Below are positions 1-7,397 of a DNA stretch of 18,964 nt, piece by piece. Position numbers and translations under genes: made by a program. The stretch covers positions 1-18,964 of the forward strand of contig WTHW01000258.1 in NCBI GenBank assembly GCA_011526395.1, written 5' to 3'. How positions within the stretch are numbered: position 1 is the first letter of the stretch; each line of letters begins with the position of its first letter. The stretch comes from Alphaproteobacteria bacterium. GTDB taxonomy: Bacteria > Pseudomonadota > Alphaproteobacteria > Puniceispirillales > Puniceispirillaceae. The notes beneath the pieces were generated by a model that was not told the origin of the DNA, ran no database searches, and saw only the letters and a list, made by a program, of their open reading frames with translations.

Positions 1-1
1 C

Positions 2-1270
2 CTGTTTACCTCTGTCCAGCTTATGCTCTCTCGTACCAGAGGCGCGCTATATCTAGCTGTCTTGTTTGTGTCTACAATCTTTGCGGCTGCCACAGGTATT
101 GTGGGTGCGTCTGTCACGATTTTGGGCATTATGGCGGCAAAGACAATGAACCGCTCAGGCTATAATGTGCGTCTTGCCGCTGGAACCATTACCGCTGGTG
201 GTACATTGGGCATTTTGATCCCGCCATCTATTATGTTGGTTGTGATGGGGCCTGTTTTGGAAGTGCCTGTCACAGACTTGTTTGCTGCCGCAATTGTGCC
301 TGGCATTATGCTTGCCTCTTTATATGCGGCTTATGCGCTTATCCGTTGCTGGCTAGACCCGTCACTTGGTCCTATCCTGTCTCCAGAAGATCAGCCGCAA
401 ACATCACCATATTACTGGCTTGAAGCGATTTTGGTTATCGGCTCAATCCTCCTTTTATTCACATTCATGATTATGGGTTTGAACGGCAATCTATATGGCC
501 TATTCCCATTCTCATCTTTCATCATTCCAGCTGCATGGGTGGGCTTGATGTATGGTGCCTCTATCTGGGTTAGAGATAACAAGCCAAAGGGCTTTTACTT
601 CTCAGATCTATGGTATGAATTCTTTATGGGTCTTGTGCCGCCATCAACATTGGTTGCCTTTGCACTTGGCTCTATTCTATTTGGTTGGGCAACACCAACC
701 GAAGGTGCGGCATGTGGTGCCTTTGGTGCGCTTGTGCTTGCCCTTGCATATCGCAAGCTGACTTGGCAGGGCCTATTTGATGCACTTGTCAAGACGCTTG
801 AGCTAACAGTGTTGATTTTGTTCCTTGTGGCTGCGTCAAACTTCTTTGGTGCTGTGTTCTCGCGTCTTGGCACGCCAACGATGCTAACAGACTTCCTGTT
901 GGCATGGGAATTATCACCAACGATGATTTTGATCATCATCATGGCACTTATCTTCCTACTAGGCTGGCCACTTGAATGGGTGCCGATCGTGCTAATTATC
1001 GTGCCGATCTTGATACCTGTTTTGGTCAAGCTAGATGTAAATCTAACATGGTTTGGTATCTTGGTTGCGGTGAACTTGCAGACAGCATGGTTATCGCCGC
1101 CAGTTGCCTTATCTGCCTACTTCCTCAAAGGGGTGGTGCCCGATTGGGATCTAAAAGACATTTATTTGGGCATGATGCAATTTATGGTCATCCAGCTCAT
1201 TGGTCTGATCTTAATCTTCTCCTTCCCACAAATTGCCTTGTGGCTTCCAACTTACATTTACGGGTCTTAA
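2..1270 (+). CDS. TRAP transporter large permease (DctM family), 5'-truncated by window edge
   Basis: This is the large membrane subunit of a tripartite ATP-independent periplasmic (TRAP) transporter, which imports an organic anion with sodium using a periplasmic binding protein. The reading frame is open from base 2, so the true start lies upstream; an internal ATG at 23 is not the start. The sequence enters at the conserved stretch TGIVGASVTILG followed by AAGTITAGGTLGILIPPSI, which lies roughly 100 residues into full-length DctM proteins, and the family motif WATPTEGAACGAFGAL is present. About ten hydrophobic segments are visible. The extra loops and membrane segments in the middle suggest the longer (about 500-residue) TRAP permease subtype. 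The stop is 6 bases before the hpsN-like gene, so they are surely co-transcribed, and DHPS is the likely substrate. Family: certain. Substrate: inferred from the neighbours. Confidence 0.93.
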   Translation: MFTSVQLMLSRTRGALYLAVLFVSTIFAAATGIVGASVTILGIMAAKTMNRSGYNVRLAAGTITAGGTLGILIPPSIMLVVMGPVLEVPVTDLFAAAIVPGIMLASLYAAYALIRCWLDPSLGPILSPEDQPQTSPYYWLEAILVIGSILLLFTFMIMGLNGNLYGLFPFSSFIIPAAWVGLMYGASIWVRDNKPKGFYFSDLWYEFFMGLVPPSTLVAFALGSILFGWATPTEGAACGAFGALVLALAYRKLTWQGLFDALVKTLELTVLILFLVAASNFFGAVFSRLGTPTMLTDFLLAWELSPTMILIIIMALIFLLGWPLEWVPIVLIIVPILIPVLVKLDVNLTWFGILVAVNLQTAWLSPPVALSAYFLKGVVPDWDLKDIYLGMMQFMVIQLIGLILIFSFPQIALWLPTYIYGS

Positions 1271-1276
1271 GAGAAA

Positions 1277-2569
1277 ATGACAGTTACATATCTCAAAAAA
1301 GCATCGAAAACACCACAAACAGGGACTGACGAAACACAAGCCATCGTACGCGAGATGCTTGCCAAAATCGAAGAGGGCGGCGAAGAAGCGGCCCTTGACT
1401 ATGGCAAGAAACTTGACGGCTATACAGGTCCTGCACTTGTCACAGCTGAGCAGATTGCGGCCGCTGGCGAAAAAGTCTCTGACCAGCTAAAGGCAGATAT
1501 CGAATTTGCCCGCGAACGTGTGGTACGTTTTGCTGAGGCGCAGCGTGATTCAATCAAAGAGTTTGAGACAGAATTGTCACCTGGCCTATGGGCAGGGCAA
1601 AAGCTTATCCCGATTGAAACAGCTGGCTGTTATGTGCCAGGCGGGCGTTATGCGCATGTGGCATCTGCCATTATGTCAATCGCCACAGCCAAAGTCGCTG
1701 GTGTTGAAAATGTGATTGCTTGTACAGCGCCTCATGGTGATGAAGGGCCAAACCCCGCCATCTTATATGCCATGAACCTGTGTGGCGCAGACCAGATTCT
1801 ATCACTTGGCGGCGTTCAGGGTATTGCCTCAATGGCATTTGGTCTCTTCACTGGCAAGCCAGCTCGTATCTTGGTCGGGCCCGGTAACCGCTTTGTGGCA
1901 GAGGCAAAACGCACGCTTTATGGCCGTGTTGGCATTGATATGTTTGCTGGCCCGACAGAGATTGCGATCATCGCTGATGACAGCGCTGACCCAGCCATCG
2001 TTGCCGAAGATCTAGTCTCTCAAGCAGAGCATGGCCCAGATTCACCAGCATGGCTATTCACAACATCACAAGAGCTTGCAGATGCTGTGACAGCGCGCAT
2101 TGACAGCCATATCGAAACATTGCCAGAGCCAGCACGCTCTGCCGCAACAGCCGCATGGCGCGATTATGGCGAAATCATCCTTTGCGACACTGACGAAGAG
2201 ATGGCAGTTGTCTCTGATGAATATGCAGCAGAACATCTTGAAGTGCATACACGCAATGATGAATGGTTCACAGCGCGCTTGAAAAATTACGGCTCTCTAT
2301 TTGTGGGTGAAGAGACAACCGTCTCTTATGGCGATAAATGCTCAGGCACAAATCACATCCTGCCAACAAAAGGCGCGGCTCATTACACAGGTGGCTTGTC
2401 AGTTCATAAATATATGAAGGTTGTGACAACACAGCGTATGACACAAGAAGCCAACCGCGAAGTGGGTGCTGCTTGTGCGCGTATCTCTCGCCTTGAGGGG
2501 ATGGAAGGTCATGCCAGAGCCGCTGATATCCGCTTGCGCAAATATTTTCCGGGCGAAAATCTAGCGTAA
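1277..2569 (+). CDS. hpsN: HpsN-type sulfopropanediol 3-dehydrogenase (histidinol dehydrogenase family)
   Basis: This is a 430-residue cytoplasmic enzyme of the histidinol dehydrogenase fold. HpsN oxidises (R)-2,3-dihydroxypropane-1-sulfonate to (R)-sulfolactate with two NAD+. Residues matching the HisD zinc ligands and catalytic pair are all visible: Q249 and H252 in SQAEHGPDS, E319-H320 in AAEHLEVHT, D353 in SYGDKCSGTNH and H412 in EGMEGHARAAD. The segment PGGRYAHVASAIMS (121-134) differs from the PGGTAP-type loop of true HisD, arguing for a catabolic paralogue. There is no his operon around it: a TRAP permease lies directly upstream and a zinc alcohol dehydrogenase downstream, matching known hps cassettes. 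The ATG at 1277 follows a modest AAGAGA ribosome site. Other HisD paralogues acting on different alcohols exist, so the substrate is well supported but unproven. Confidence 0.88.
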   Translation: MTVTYLKKASKTPQTGTDETQAIVREMLAKIEEGGEEAALDYGKKLDGYTGPALVTAEQIAAAGEKVSDQLKADIEFARERVVRFAEAQRDSIKEFETELSPGLWAGQKLIPIETAGCYVPGGRYAHVASAIMSIATAKVAGVENVIACTAPHGDEGPNPAILYAMNLCGADQILSLGGVQGIASMAFGLFTGKPARILVGPGNRFVAEAKRTLYGRVGIDMFAGPTEIAIIADDSADPAIVAEDLVSQAEHGPDSPAWLFTTSQELADAVTARIDSHIETLPEPARSAATAAWRDYGEIILCDTDEEMAVVSDEYAAEHLEVHTRNDEWFTARLKNYGSLFVGEETTVSYGDKCSGTNHILPTKGAAHYTGGLSVHKYMKVVTTQRMTQEANREVGAACARISRLEGMEGHARAADIRLRKYFPGENLA

Positions 2570-2610
2570 AAAGGCACATAATAAGTCAGAGCAGGTAGTA
2601 ATGTGAGGGT

Positions 2611-3603
2611 ATGATGATGGAAGCGCTTGTTTATTCTGATGTGATGATGTGTGATTTCACCACACAGGCAAAACCAGAACCAAGCGCTGATCATACCATC
2701 ATTGATGTGTCCTTTTGCGGCATTTGTGGCTCAGACATGCATGCATGGCATGGTCATGATGCCCGCCGTGTCCCGCCTCTGATTTTGGGACATGAAGTTG
2801 TCGGCCGCGCTCTTGATGGCCCAATGGCTGGCCAGCTTGTTGCCGTCAATCCTTTGATGACATGCGGTGCTTGTGATTTTTGCACCTCTGGTGCCACACA
2901 TCTTTGCCCTGAACGCGAGTTAATTGGTATGCGCGTTCCGGGCGGTTTTGCACAATATGTATCTGTCAAAACACATAATCTAACAGCCCTTTCAGATAAT
3001 ATCTCACTTACAAATGCCGCTTTGGCAGAACCATTGGCATGTTCTGTTCATGCGATGCATTTACTCACCAATCACAATCAAGCCTCAAAGTCAGATCGCA
3101 TGGTGATTTTGGGCGGTGGTGCGATTGGGCTATTGGCCGCGCTCTTTGCCCAACATATGGGCTATCAGGATATCCATATCGCAGAGGTGAATGACAAACG
3201 CCGCGCGATGCTATCACAGGTCACAAATGCAAGCTGTTATAATCCTCTTGAAACACAGCCCGATGCCCATTCTGTGCCACTGATTTTTGATGCTGTTGGC
3301 TCAGGCCGCACCAGAGCTGCCTCATGTGAATTAATTCGTCCGGGCGGCGTTATCTCACATATCGGCCTGCAAGATAGCGAGGCTGGATTTGATACACGCT
3401 ATGCCACCTTGCAAGAAGTGACCTTCAAAGGAAGCTATTGCTATAGCGAAGCTGATTTTGCCGAAAGCCTTGCCTTGCTAGAAGCAGGCCATATTACAGG
3501 CGATGGCTGGTCAGAGGTGCGCCACCTATCAGAAGGACAAAAATCTTTCATGGATATTCATGAAGGACATGCCCCACCAAAAATCATTCTTGAAACATCT
3601 TAA
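2611..3603 (+). CDS. Zinc-dependent medium-chain alcohol dehydrogenase, probable DHPS 2-dehydrogenase (HpsO/HpsP role)
   Basis: This is a 330-residue MDR-superfamily dehydrogenase. Catalytic zinc ligands are visible as C39 (GICGSD), H61-E62 (GHEVVG) and the family Glu at 140 (AEPLAC). The structural zinc site is C85, C88, C91 and C99. The nucleotide-binding glycine motif is GGGAIG at 168-173. It lies 41 bases after hpsN on the same strand. In known DHPS pathways two 2-dehydrogenases interconvert (S)- and (R)-DHPS through the 2-oxo compound, feeding the (R)-specific HpsN; this gene probably fills one of those roles. Three ATG codons occur in a row (2611, 2614, 2617). The GAGG just upstream suits the second or third better, so the start may shift by up to two codons. 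Family: near certain. Substrate: inferred from position; a sugar-alcohol or L-threonine/idonate-type dehydrogenase is the alternative. Confidence 0.9.
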   Translation: MMMEALVYSDVMMCDFTTQAKPEPSADHTIIDVSFCGICGSDMHAWHGHDARRVPPLILGHEVVGRALDGPMAGQLVAVNPLMTCGACDFCTSGATHLCPERELIGMRVPGGFAQYVSVKTHNLTALSDNISLTNAALAEPLACSVHAMHLLTNHNQASKSDRMVILGGGAIGLLAALFAQHMGYQDIHIAEVNDKRRAMLSQVTNASCYNPLETQPDAHSVPLIFDAVGSGRTRAASCELIRPGGVISHIGLQDSEAGFDTRYATLQEVTFKGSYCYSEADFAESLALLEAGHITGDGWSEVRHLSEGQKSFMDIHEGHAPPKIILETS

Positions 3604-3621
3604 ATAAACAAAGGGTTACTC

Positions 3622-3990
3622 ATGAAGCGCTTTATCCAAACATCTCTTATCGCTCTTGGCTTTAGCATGCTGGCAAACACAGCCTCAGCTGACTTCATTG
3701 ATGGCAGAACCCTACGCCTTTATTGCGCTTCAGGTAGCCCGCAAGATGAAGCTGTCTGTATCGTCTATATCACAGGGGCTGTTGATGCCTTTACCACAGC
3801 TGAATTGATTGCTGAAAAAACCAATGGGCAAAAGCCGGGCTTGTGCCTTCCAGAAGATACAGACCCTGACAAGCTAGCTGATATCACACGCGCATGGCTA
3901 GACCGCCCAGAGGCGAATTTGGATTTTGCCGCAACATTACTTATCTTGGGCGCTGTTGATAACGCCTATGGATGTGATAACGCGAAATAA
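3622..3990 (+). CDS. Small secreted Rap1a/Tai-family protein
   Basis: This is a 122-residue protein with a clear Sec signal peptide: a Lys/Arg start, a hydrophobic core at about 6-18, and probable cleavage after A23 in TASA-D. The mature part has four cysteines (35, 46, 75, 118), suggesting two periplasmic disulfides. The pattern LYCASG..., VCIVYITGAVDA, CLPE and a C-terminal ILGAVDNAYGC resembles the Rap1a/Tai immunity-type domain. Named members neutralise type VI secretion amidases, but most family members are orphan periplasmic proteins of unknown role. No T6SS or amidase effector gene is in the window. AAAGGG sits 6 bases before the ATG. It follows the alcohol dehydrogenase by 18 bases and may be read from the same transcript. 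Its 3' end overlaps the convergent hydrolase gene. Family from residue pattern; function unknown. Confidence 0.8.
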   Translation: MKRFIQTSLIALGFSMLANTASADFIDGRTLRLYCASGSPQDEAVCIVYITGAVDAFTTAELIAEKTNGQKPGLCLPEDTDPDKLADITRAWLDRPEANLDFAATLLILGAVDNAYGCDNAK

Positions 3991-4982
3991 TCAACGCCAC
4001 CTTTTTGCATCTGAACCATATCACCTAAGGCCCTTAGGTGGTTCAGATGCGCCCGCGCCTCACCAGAGGCAAAATAAAGCTCATGGGCTTCAAACTCTTT
4101 ACCGAATAAAACCCCCATCGCATCTGCAACGCTGATGGGGTTTTGTCTTGCCGCCTCCCGCAAAAGTTGAAGGCGTTCATGATGATGGTCAATCAGCTGG
4201 CGCGCACGCGTCCCTGCCCCTTGATAGGGCCAGTCATGTCCCGGAAAGACCTGCCATCGCGCCTCTAAAGATGATACCCCTTTGAGATATGAGAGATACG
4301 CACCCAGCATATCTTTATCAATATCGCGCAAATCAACTGACACATTTGGTGATATGCGCGGCAATAAAAAATCAACACAGATATAAAGCTGGCGCTCCTT
4401 ATCCATCAGGCCGATATGGGCTGTTGAATGGCCTTGATCAATGCGCACCTCCCATGTGCCATGCGTGCTTTTTATGCTATCGCCAGCTTTCAAGAATTGC
4501 ACCTGCGGCAGGGGCGCAACATAGCGGGTAAACCGCCCCTTATCAGAGCGCGCCAATTCAATATGCGATGATGCCAGCCCATAACGGCCATAAACCTCTG
4601 CAATCAGGTCAGAGAAGTCTTCATCCCCATAGTCAAATAACCAATGCGCCTTTTCATATTCAGGCTGGCTCATATACACATCAGCGCCTGTCATCTCCTG
4701 CAATCTGCCAGCAAAGCCAATATGGTCAACATGGTGATGGGTGATAATTATCTTGGCGACCTTTTGATGCGCCAATGGCCCTGCTAGCAAAGCTTGCCAT
4801 TGCCGGCTTGTCTCCTCTGACTGTATCCCAGCATCTACCAGCACCCAGCCTTCTTTAGTATCAATCATATAAAGATTAATATGATTTAACCGAAAGGGCA
4901 GGTCGAACCTCGCCCAATAGATATCTTGCGCAAGTGCCGTGACAGTGCCATGTGATGGTCGTGTGATATCAAGCCGCTTCAT
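3966..4982 (-). CDS. Metallo-beta-lactamase-fold hydrolase
   Basis: This is a 338-residue protein of the MBL superfamily. Numbered from the ATG at 4982, the metal-binding set is H82, H84, D86 and H87 (HxHxDH, in THHHVDHIG), H185 (QGHSTAH), D204 (CVDFLL) and H249 (FPGHDWPY), consistent with a dinuclear metal site. The C-terminal 80 residues look helical and resemble the winged-helix-like tail of LACTB2-type and related alphaproteobacterial hydrolases. Substrate unknown; thioesters, thiol adducts, lactones and RNA are all handled by this fold. The ATG at 4982 is preferred; an in-frame TTG at 4988 would add two residues. It starts 12 bases after the methyltransferase stop, so the two form an operon. 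Its last 25 bases overlap the convergent Rap1a-like gene, and it carries two notable inverted repeats. Confidence 0.88.
   Translation of the reverse strand: MKRLDITRPSHGTVTALAQDIYWARFDLPFRLNHINLYMIDTKEGWVLVDAGIQSEETSRQWQALLAGPLAHQKVAKIIITHHHVDHIGFAGRLQEMTGADVYMSQPEYEKAHWLFDYGDEDFSDLIAEVYGRYGLASSHIELARSDKGRFTRYVAPLPQVQFLKAGDSIKSTHGTWEVRIDQGHSTAHIGLMDKERQLYICVDFLLPRISPNVSVDLRDIDKDMLGAYLSYLKGVSSLEARWQVFPGHDWPYQGAGTRARQLIDHHHERLQLLREAARQNPISVADAMGVLFGKEFEAHELYFASGEARAHLNHLRALGDMVQMQKGGVDYFALSHP
4007..4050. repeat. Long imperfect inverted repeat inside the MBL hydrolase gene
   Basis: GCATCTGAAC (4007-4016) pairs with GTTCAGATGC (4041-4050), and CACCTAAGG (4022-4030) pairs with CCTTAGGTG (4032-4040). 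The only interruptions are a five-base bulge (4017-4021) and one central base, giving 19 complementary pairs in 44 bases. It lies 17 bases past the stop of the Rap1a-like gene and codes, on the other strand, for the hydrolase segment HLNHLRALGDMVQMQ. It has no downstream T-run in either direction. Confidence 0.8.
4108..4144. terminator. Possible bidirectional intrinsic terminator embedded in the MBL hydrolase gene
   Basis: CCCCATC (4113-4119) pairs with GATGGGG (4134-4140) around a 14-base loop. The stem is flanked by AAAA (4108-4111) on the left and TTTT (4141-4144) on the right, so either strand shows a GC-rich hairpin followed by Ts. On the + strand it would end transcripts coming from the Rap1a-like gene; on the minus strand it falls within the hydrolase coding sequence (segment NPISVADAMGVLF), where termination would be harmful. 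The loop is long, so efficiency is uncertain. Confidence 0.35.
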
Positions 4983-4994
4983 TATCAATCATAC

Positions 4995-5588
4995 CTATCG
5001 CTTCACAGCGACAAAATCGACAAGGGCTGATTGCCCACTATGGCCGGGGCCTTCATCTAACACAGCCTCATAGGCCTCATTCACCAAAATATCCATATCA
5101 CCAAAGGCCTCAGCAAGCATCTCAGTTGTATAAAGATGCGCGACATTTGACGGGCCGCCAGTGCCATATTCTACCTGCTTTGGGGTATAGCCATGCAAGA
5201 TTAACACACCGCCCGGGCGAAGCGCTTGCTTCATGCCTTCAAAAATCTCATGCCATTTTGATGGCGGTGCAAATTGGATAAATATGGCAACCACATTATC
5301 AAATTGCGCCTTTTGCCAGTCATAACCATAAATATCTGCCAGCTCATAAGACACAGATACCTGATGCGCCTCTGCTAGCTTTTTGGCTTTATCAATACCA
5401 ACTTGTGATGAATCCATCGCTAGCACGTCATGACCCAATTCTGCCAGATAGACTGAATTGCGTCCCTCGCCATCTGCCACAGCTAAACAAGAGCCATTTT
5501 GAATCAATTTATCTTTGTGACGGACAAGCCCCATCGCTGGCTTTGTGCCAAATAAAAATGTATCTCCAGCAAACCGCTCATCCCACAT
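4995..5588 (-). CDS. Class I SAM-dependent methyltransferase (TehB / thiol-methyltransferase-like)
   Basis: This is a 197-residue Rossmann-fold methyltransferase. Motif I reads VADGEGRNSVYLA (37-49), the acidic end of strand 2 is D59 (AMDSS), and the post-motif region has QALRPGGVLIL (121-131). The opening MWDERFAGDTFLFG is typical of small methyltransferases in the TehB, thiopurine and thiol methyltransferase neighbourhood, whose substrates are small thiols, halides, tellurite or selenite. The exact substrate cannot be read from the sequence. A strong ribosome site, AGAGGAG, lies 7-8 bases before the ATG at 5588. The gene leads a two-gene operon with the MBL-fold hydrolase and diverges from betA. 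The pairing suggests that they act on the same small, possibly sulfur-containing, molecule; this is an inference only. Confidence 0.88.
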   Translation of the reverse strand: MWDERFAGDTFLFGTKPAMGLVRHKDKLIQNGSCLAVADGEGRNSVYLAELGHDVLAMDSSQVGIDKAKKLAEAHQVSVSYELADIYGYDWQKAQFDNVVAIFIQFAPPSKWHEIFEGMKQALRPGGVLILHGYTPKQVEYGTGGPSNVAHLYTTEMLAEAFGDMDILVNEAYEAVLDEGPGHSGQSALVDFVAVKR

Positions 5589-5724
5589 AATATGGCTCCT
5601 CTCTATGGCCTTTTATCATTAAATACTTATCCCAAGATGCCAGCTATGGCTAGACTTGCTGAAAAAGGTAAATAAGGTATATCTAGCAAGATACATAAAC
5701 CCCAAGCGGACAGGATACATCCCT
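5589..5724. promoter_or_regulatory. Divergent intergenic region between methyltransferase operon and betA, with candidate betA promoter
   Basis: This 136-base gap must hold promoters for both directions. On the + strand TTGCTG (5656-5661), a 16-base spacer and TATATC (5678-5683) form a weak sigma-70-like candidate. Immediately next to it, TATCT-AGCA-AGATA (5680-5693) is a small perfect inverted repeat that could bind a repressor. BetI is the usual choline-responsive regulator of betA, but the sequence does not match any BetI site I can recall, and no regulator gene is nearby. If this promoter is real, betA must start at 5725 and not at the in-frame TTG at 5656. Confidence 0.3.
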
Positions 5725-7386
5725 ATGGTACAAGATAGCTTTGATTATATTGTCATTGGCTCAGGCTCAGCTGGCTCAACCATTGCCTATCGTTTGGGCG
5801 AGGTGCCAAGCAACAACGTCCTTGTTCTTGAATTTGGCAAGACAGATATCGGGCCCTTTATCCAGATGCCAGCCGCTTTATCCTATCCGATGAATATGGC
5901 GCGCTATGATTGGGGCTACAAGGCTGAAGCTGAAGAGACCCTTGATGGGCGCGCTCTTGTCTGTCCGCGTGGCAAGGTCATTGGCGGCTCATCCTCTATC
6001 AATGGCATGATTTATGTGCGTGGTAATGTCGGCGATTATGATCACTGGCAGGAAACAGGCGCCGCCGGCTGGTCTTATGCAGATGTGCTTCCCTATTTCC
6101 GCCGGATGGAGACATCTCACGGCGGCGAGGCACCATGGCGCGGTACAGATGGCCCCCTTCACATAACACGTGGCCCTCGTGATAACCCGCTTCATCATGC
6201 CTTTGTCAAAGCCTCAACCGAAGCAGGATACGAAGCAACAGATGATTATAACGGCCATCGCCAAGAGGGGATGGGACCTGCTGATATGACTGTCTATAAG
6301 GGGCGTCGTTGGTCTGCCGCAAATGCCTATCTTCGCCCGGCAATCGCGCGCGGCAATGTGACATTGCGTACAGGCGTTATGGTCGACCAGCTATTATTTG
6401 ACGGCACGAAATGTATTGGCGTGCGCTATATGAAATCAGGCCGCACCATTGATGTTTTTGCCAAAAAATCAGTGGTGCTATCAGCTGGCGCGATTGGCTC
6501 ACCATCTATCTTGCAACGCTCTGGCATTGGCCCAAAACAAGTCTTGAAAAAAGCAGGCATTACCCTTCGTGCTGACAGGCCGGGCGTTGGTGCGAATTTG
6601 CAAGATCATCTGGAAGTCTATTTCCAAATTGCCTGCAAAAAACCAATCACCCTTTACAAGCATCTCAATCTGTTTGCCAAAGCATGGATTGGCTTTAAAT
6701 GGCTCTTTTTCAAAAAGGGATTGGGCGCGTCAAATCAATTTGAATCACTTGGCTTTATTCGCTCTGATAAGGGGATATCTTATCCTGATATTCAATATCA
6801 TTTCTTGCCGGTGGCTATTCGTTATGATGGCAAGGCACCTGCCGAGGGGCATGGCTTCCAGCTTCATGTGGGGCCTATGCGCTCGAAATCGCGCGGTCAT
6901 GTTCACATCCAAAATAGCGACCCTGCCGCCGCGCCTGAAATCCGCTTTAATTACCTCAGCCATAAAGATGATATGCCTGAATTCCGCAAAGCGCTTCGCC
7001 TAACCAGAGAGATTTTGGCACAGCCTGCGTTCGATGACTATCGCGGTCATGAAATCCAGCCAGGTGATGATCAGACCACAGATGACCAGCTAGATGCCTT
7101 CATCCGCGCACACGCAGAATCAGCCTATCATCCGTGCGGCACGTGCAAAATGGGAGATGCTTCAGACCCGATGGCTGTTGTTGCGCCTGATACCTCTGTC
7201 ATTGGTTTTGAGAATCTTTACTGCGCTGACAGCTCTATCTTCCCGCGCATTACCAATGGCAATCTGAATGCCCCCTCCATCATGACTGGCGAGAAAGCAT
7301 CTGATCATATATTGGGGCGCACCCCTTTGCCACGTGCCAATGATGTGCCTTTTACCCATCCTAACTGGCAAACTGCACAACGCTAG
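5725..7386 (+). CDS. betA: Choline dehydrogenase, GMC oxidoreductase
   Basis: This is a 553-residue FAD-dependent glucose-methanol-choline oxidoreductase that oxidises choline to betaine aldehyde (and often onward to glycine betaine), usually at the inner membrane and feeding electrons to the respiratory chain. The FAD dinucleotide motif is GSGSAG (12-17). The GMC signature region PRGKVIGGSSSINGMIYVRG is present in mid-N-terminus. The catalytic pair is H469 in YHPCGTCKMG and N513 in TNGNLNAPSIM, the 44-residue spacing seen in choline oxidase. The whole sequence closely resembles Sinorhizobium-type BetA as I know it. The ATG at 5725 has AGGA upstream; an in-frame TTG at 5656 would add 23 untypical residues and is rejected. 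One oddity is LEFG where LEAG is usual after the second strand. No betB, betI or betC is adjacent; a UPF0029 gene follows after 11 bases. Confidence 0.92.
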   Translation: MVQDSFDYIVIGSGSAGSTIAYRLGEVPSNNVLVLEFGKTDIGPFIQMPAALSYPMNMARYDWGYKAEAEETLDGRALVCPRGKVIGGSSSINGMIYVRGNVGDYDHWQETGAAGWSYADVLPYFRRMETSHGGEAPWRGTDGPLHITRGPRDNPLHHAFVKASTEAGYEATDDYNGHRQEGMGPADMTVYKGRRWSAANAYLRPAIARGNVTLRTGVMVDQLLFDGTKCIGVRYMKSGRTIDVFAKKSVVLSAGAIGSPSILQRSGIGPKQVLKKAGITLRADRPGVGANLQDHLEVYFQIACKKPITLYKHLNLFAKAWIGFKWLFFKKGLGASNQFESLGFIRSDKGISYPDIQYHFLPVAIRYDGKAPAEGHGFQLHVGPMRSKSRGHVHIQNSDPAAAPEIRFNYLSHKDDMPEFRKALRLTREILAQPAFDDYRGHEIQPGDDQTTDDQLDAFIRAHAESAYHPCGTCKMGDASDPMAVVAPDTSVIGFENLYCADSSIFPRITNGNLNAPSIMTGEKASDHILGRTPLPRANDVPFTHPNWQTAQR

Positions 7387-7397
7387 GCGCCGCCATC

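Noticed and set aside
595..1029. Open frame of 144 codons on the minus strand
   Set aside because: It lies fully antisense to the TRAP permease, has low-complexity composition and no family features; a shadow frame.
1277..2569. Histidine biosynthesis hisD
   Set aside because: It carries a PGGRYAH loop and sits between a TRAP permease and an alcohol dehydrogenase with no his genes, so a catabolic HpsN-type paralogue fits better.
5656..5724. Longer N-terminus for betA from a TTG at 5656
   Set aside because: The added 23 residues do not resemble BetA, whereas the ATG at 5725 begins right before the FAD motif and has an AGGA ribosome site.
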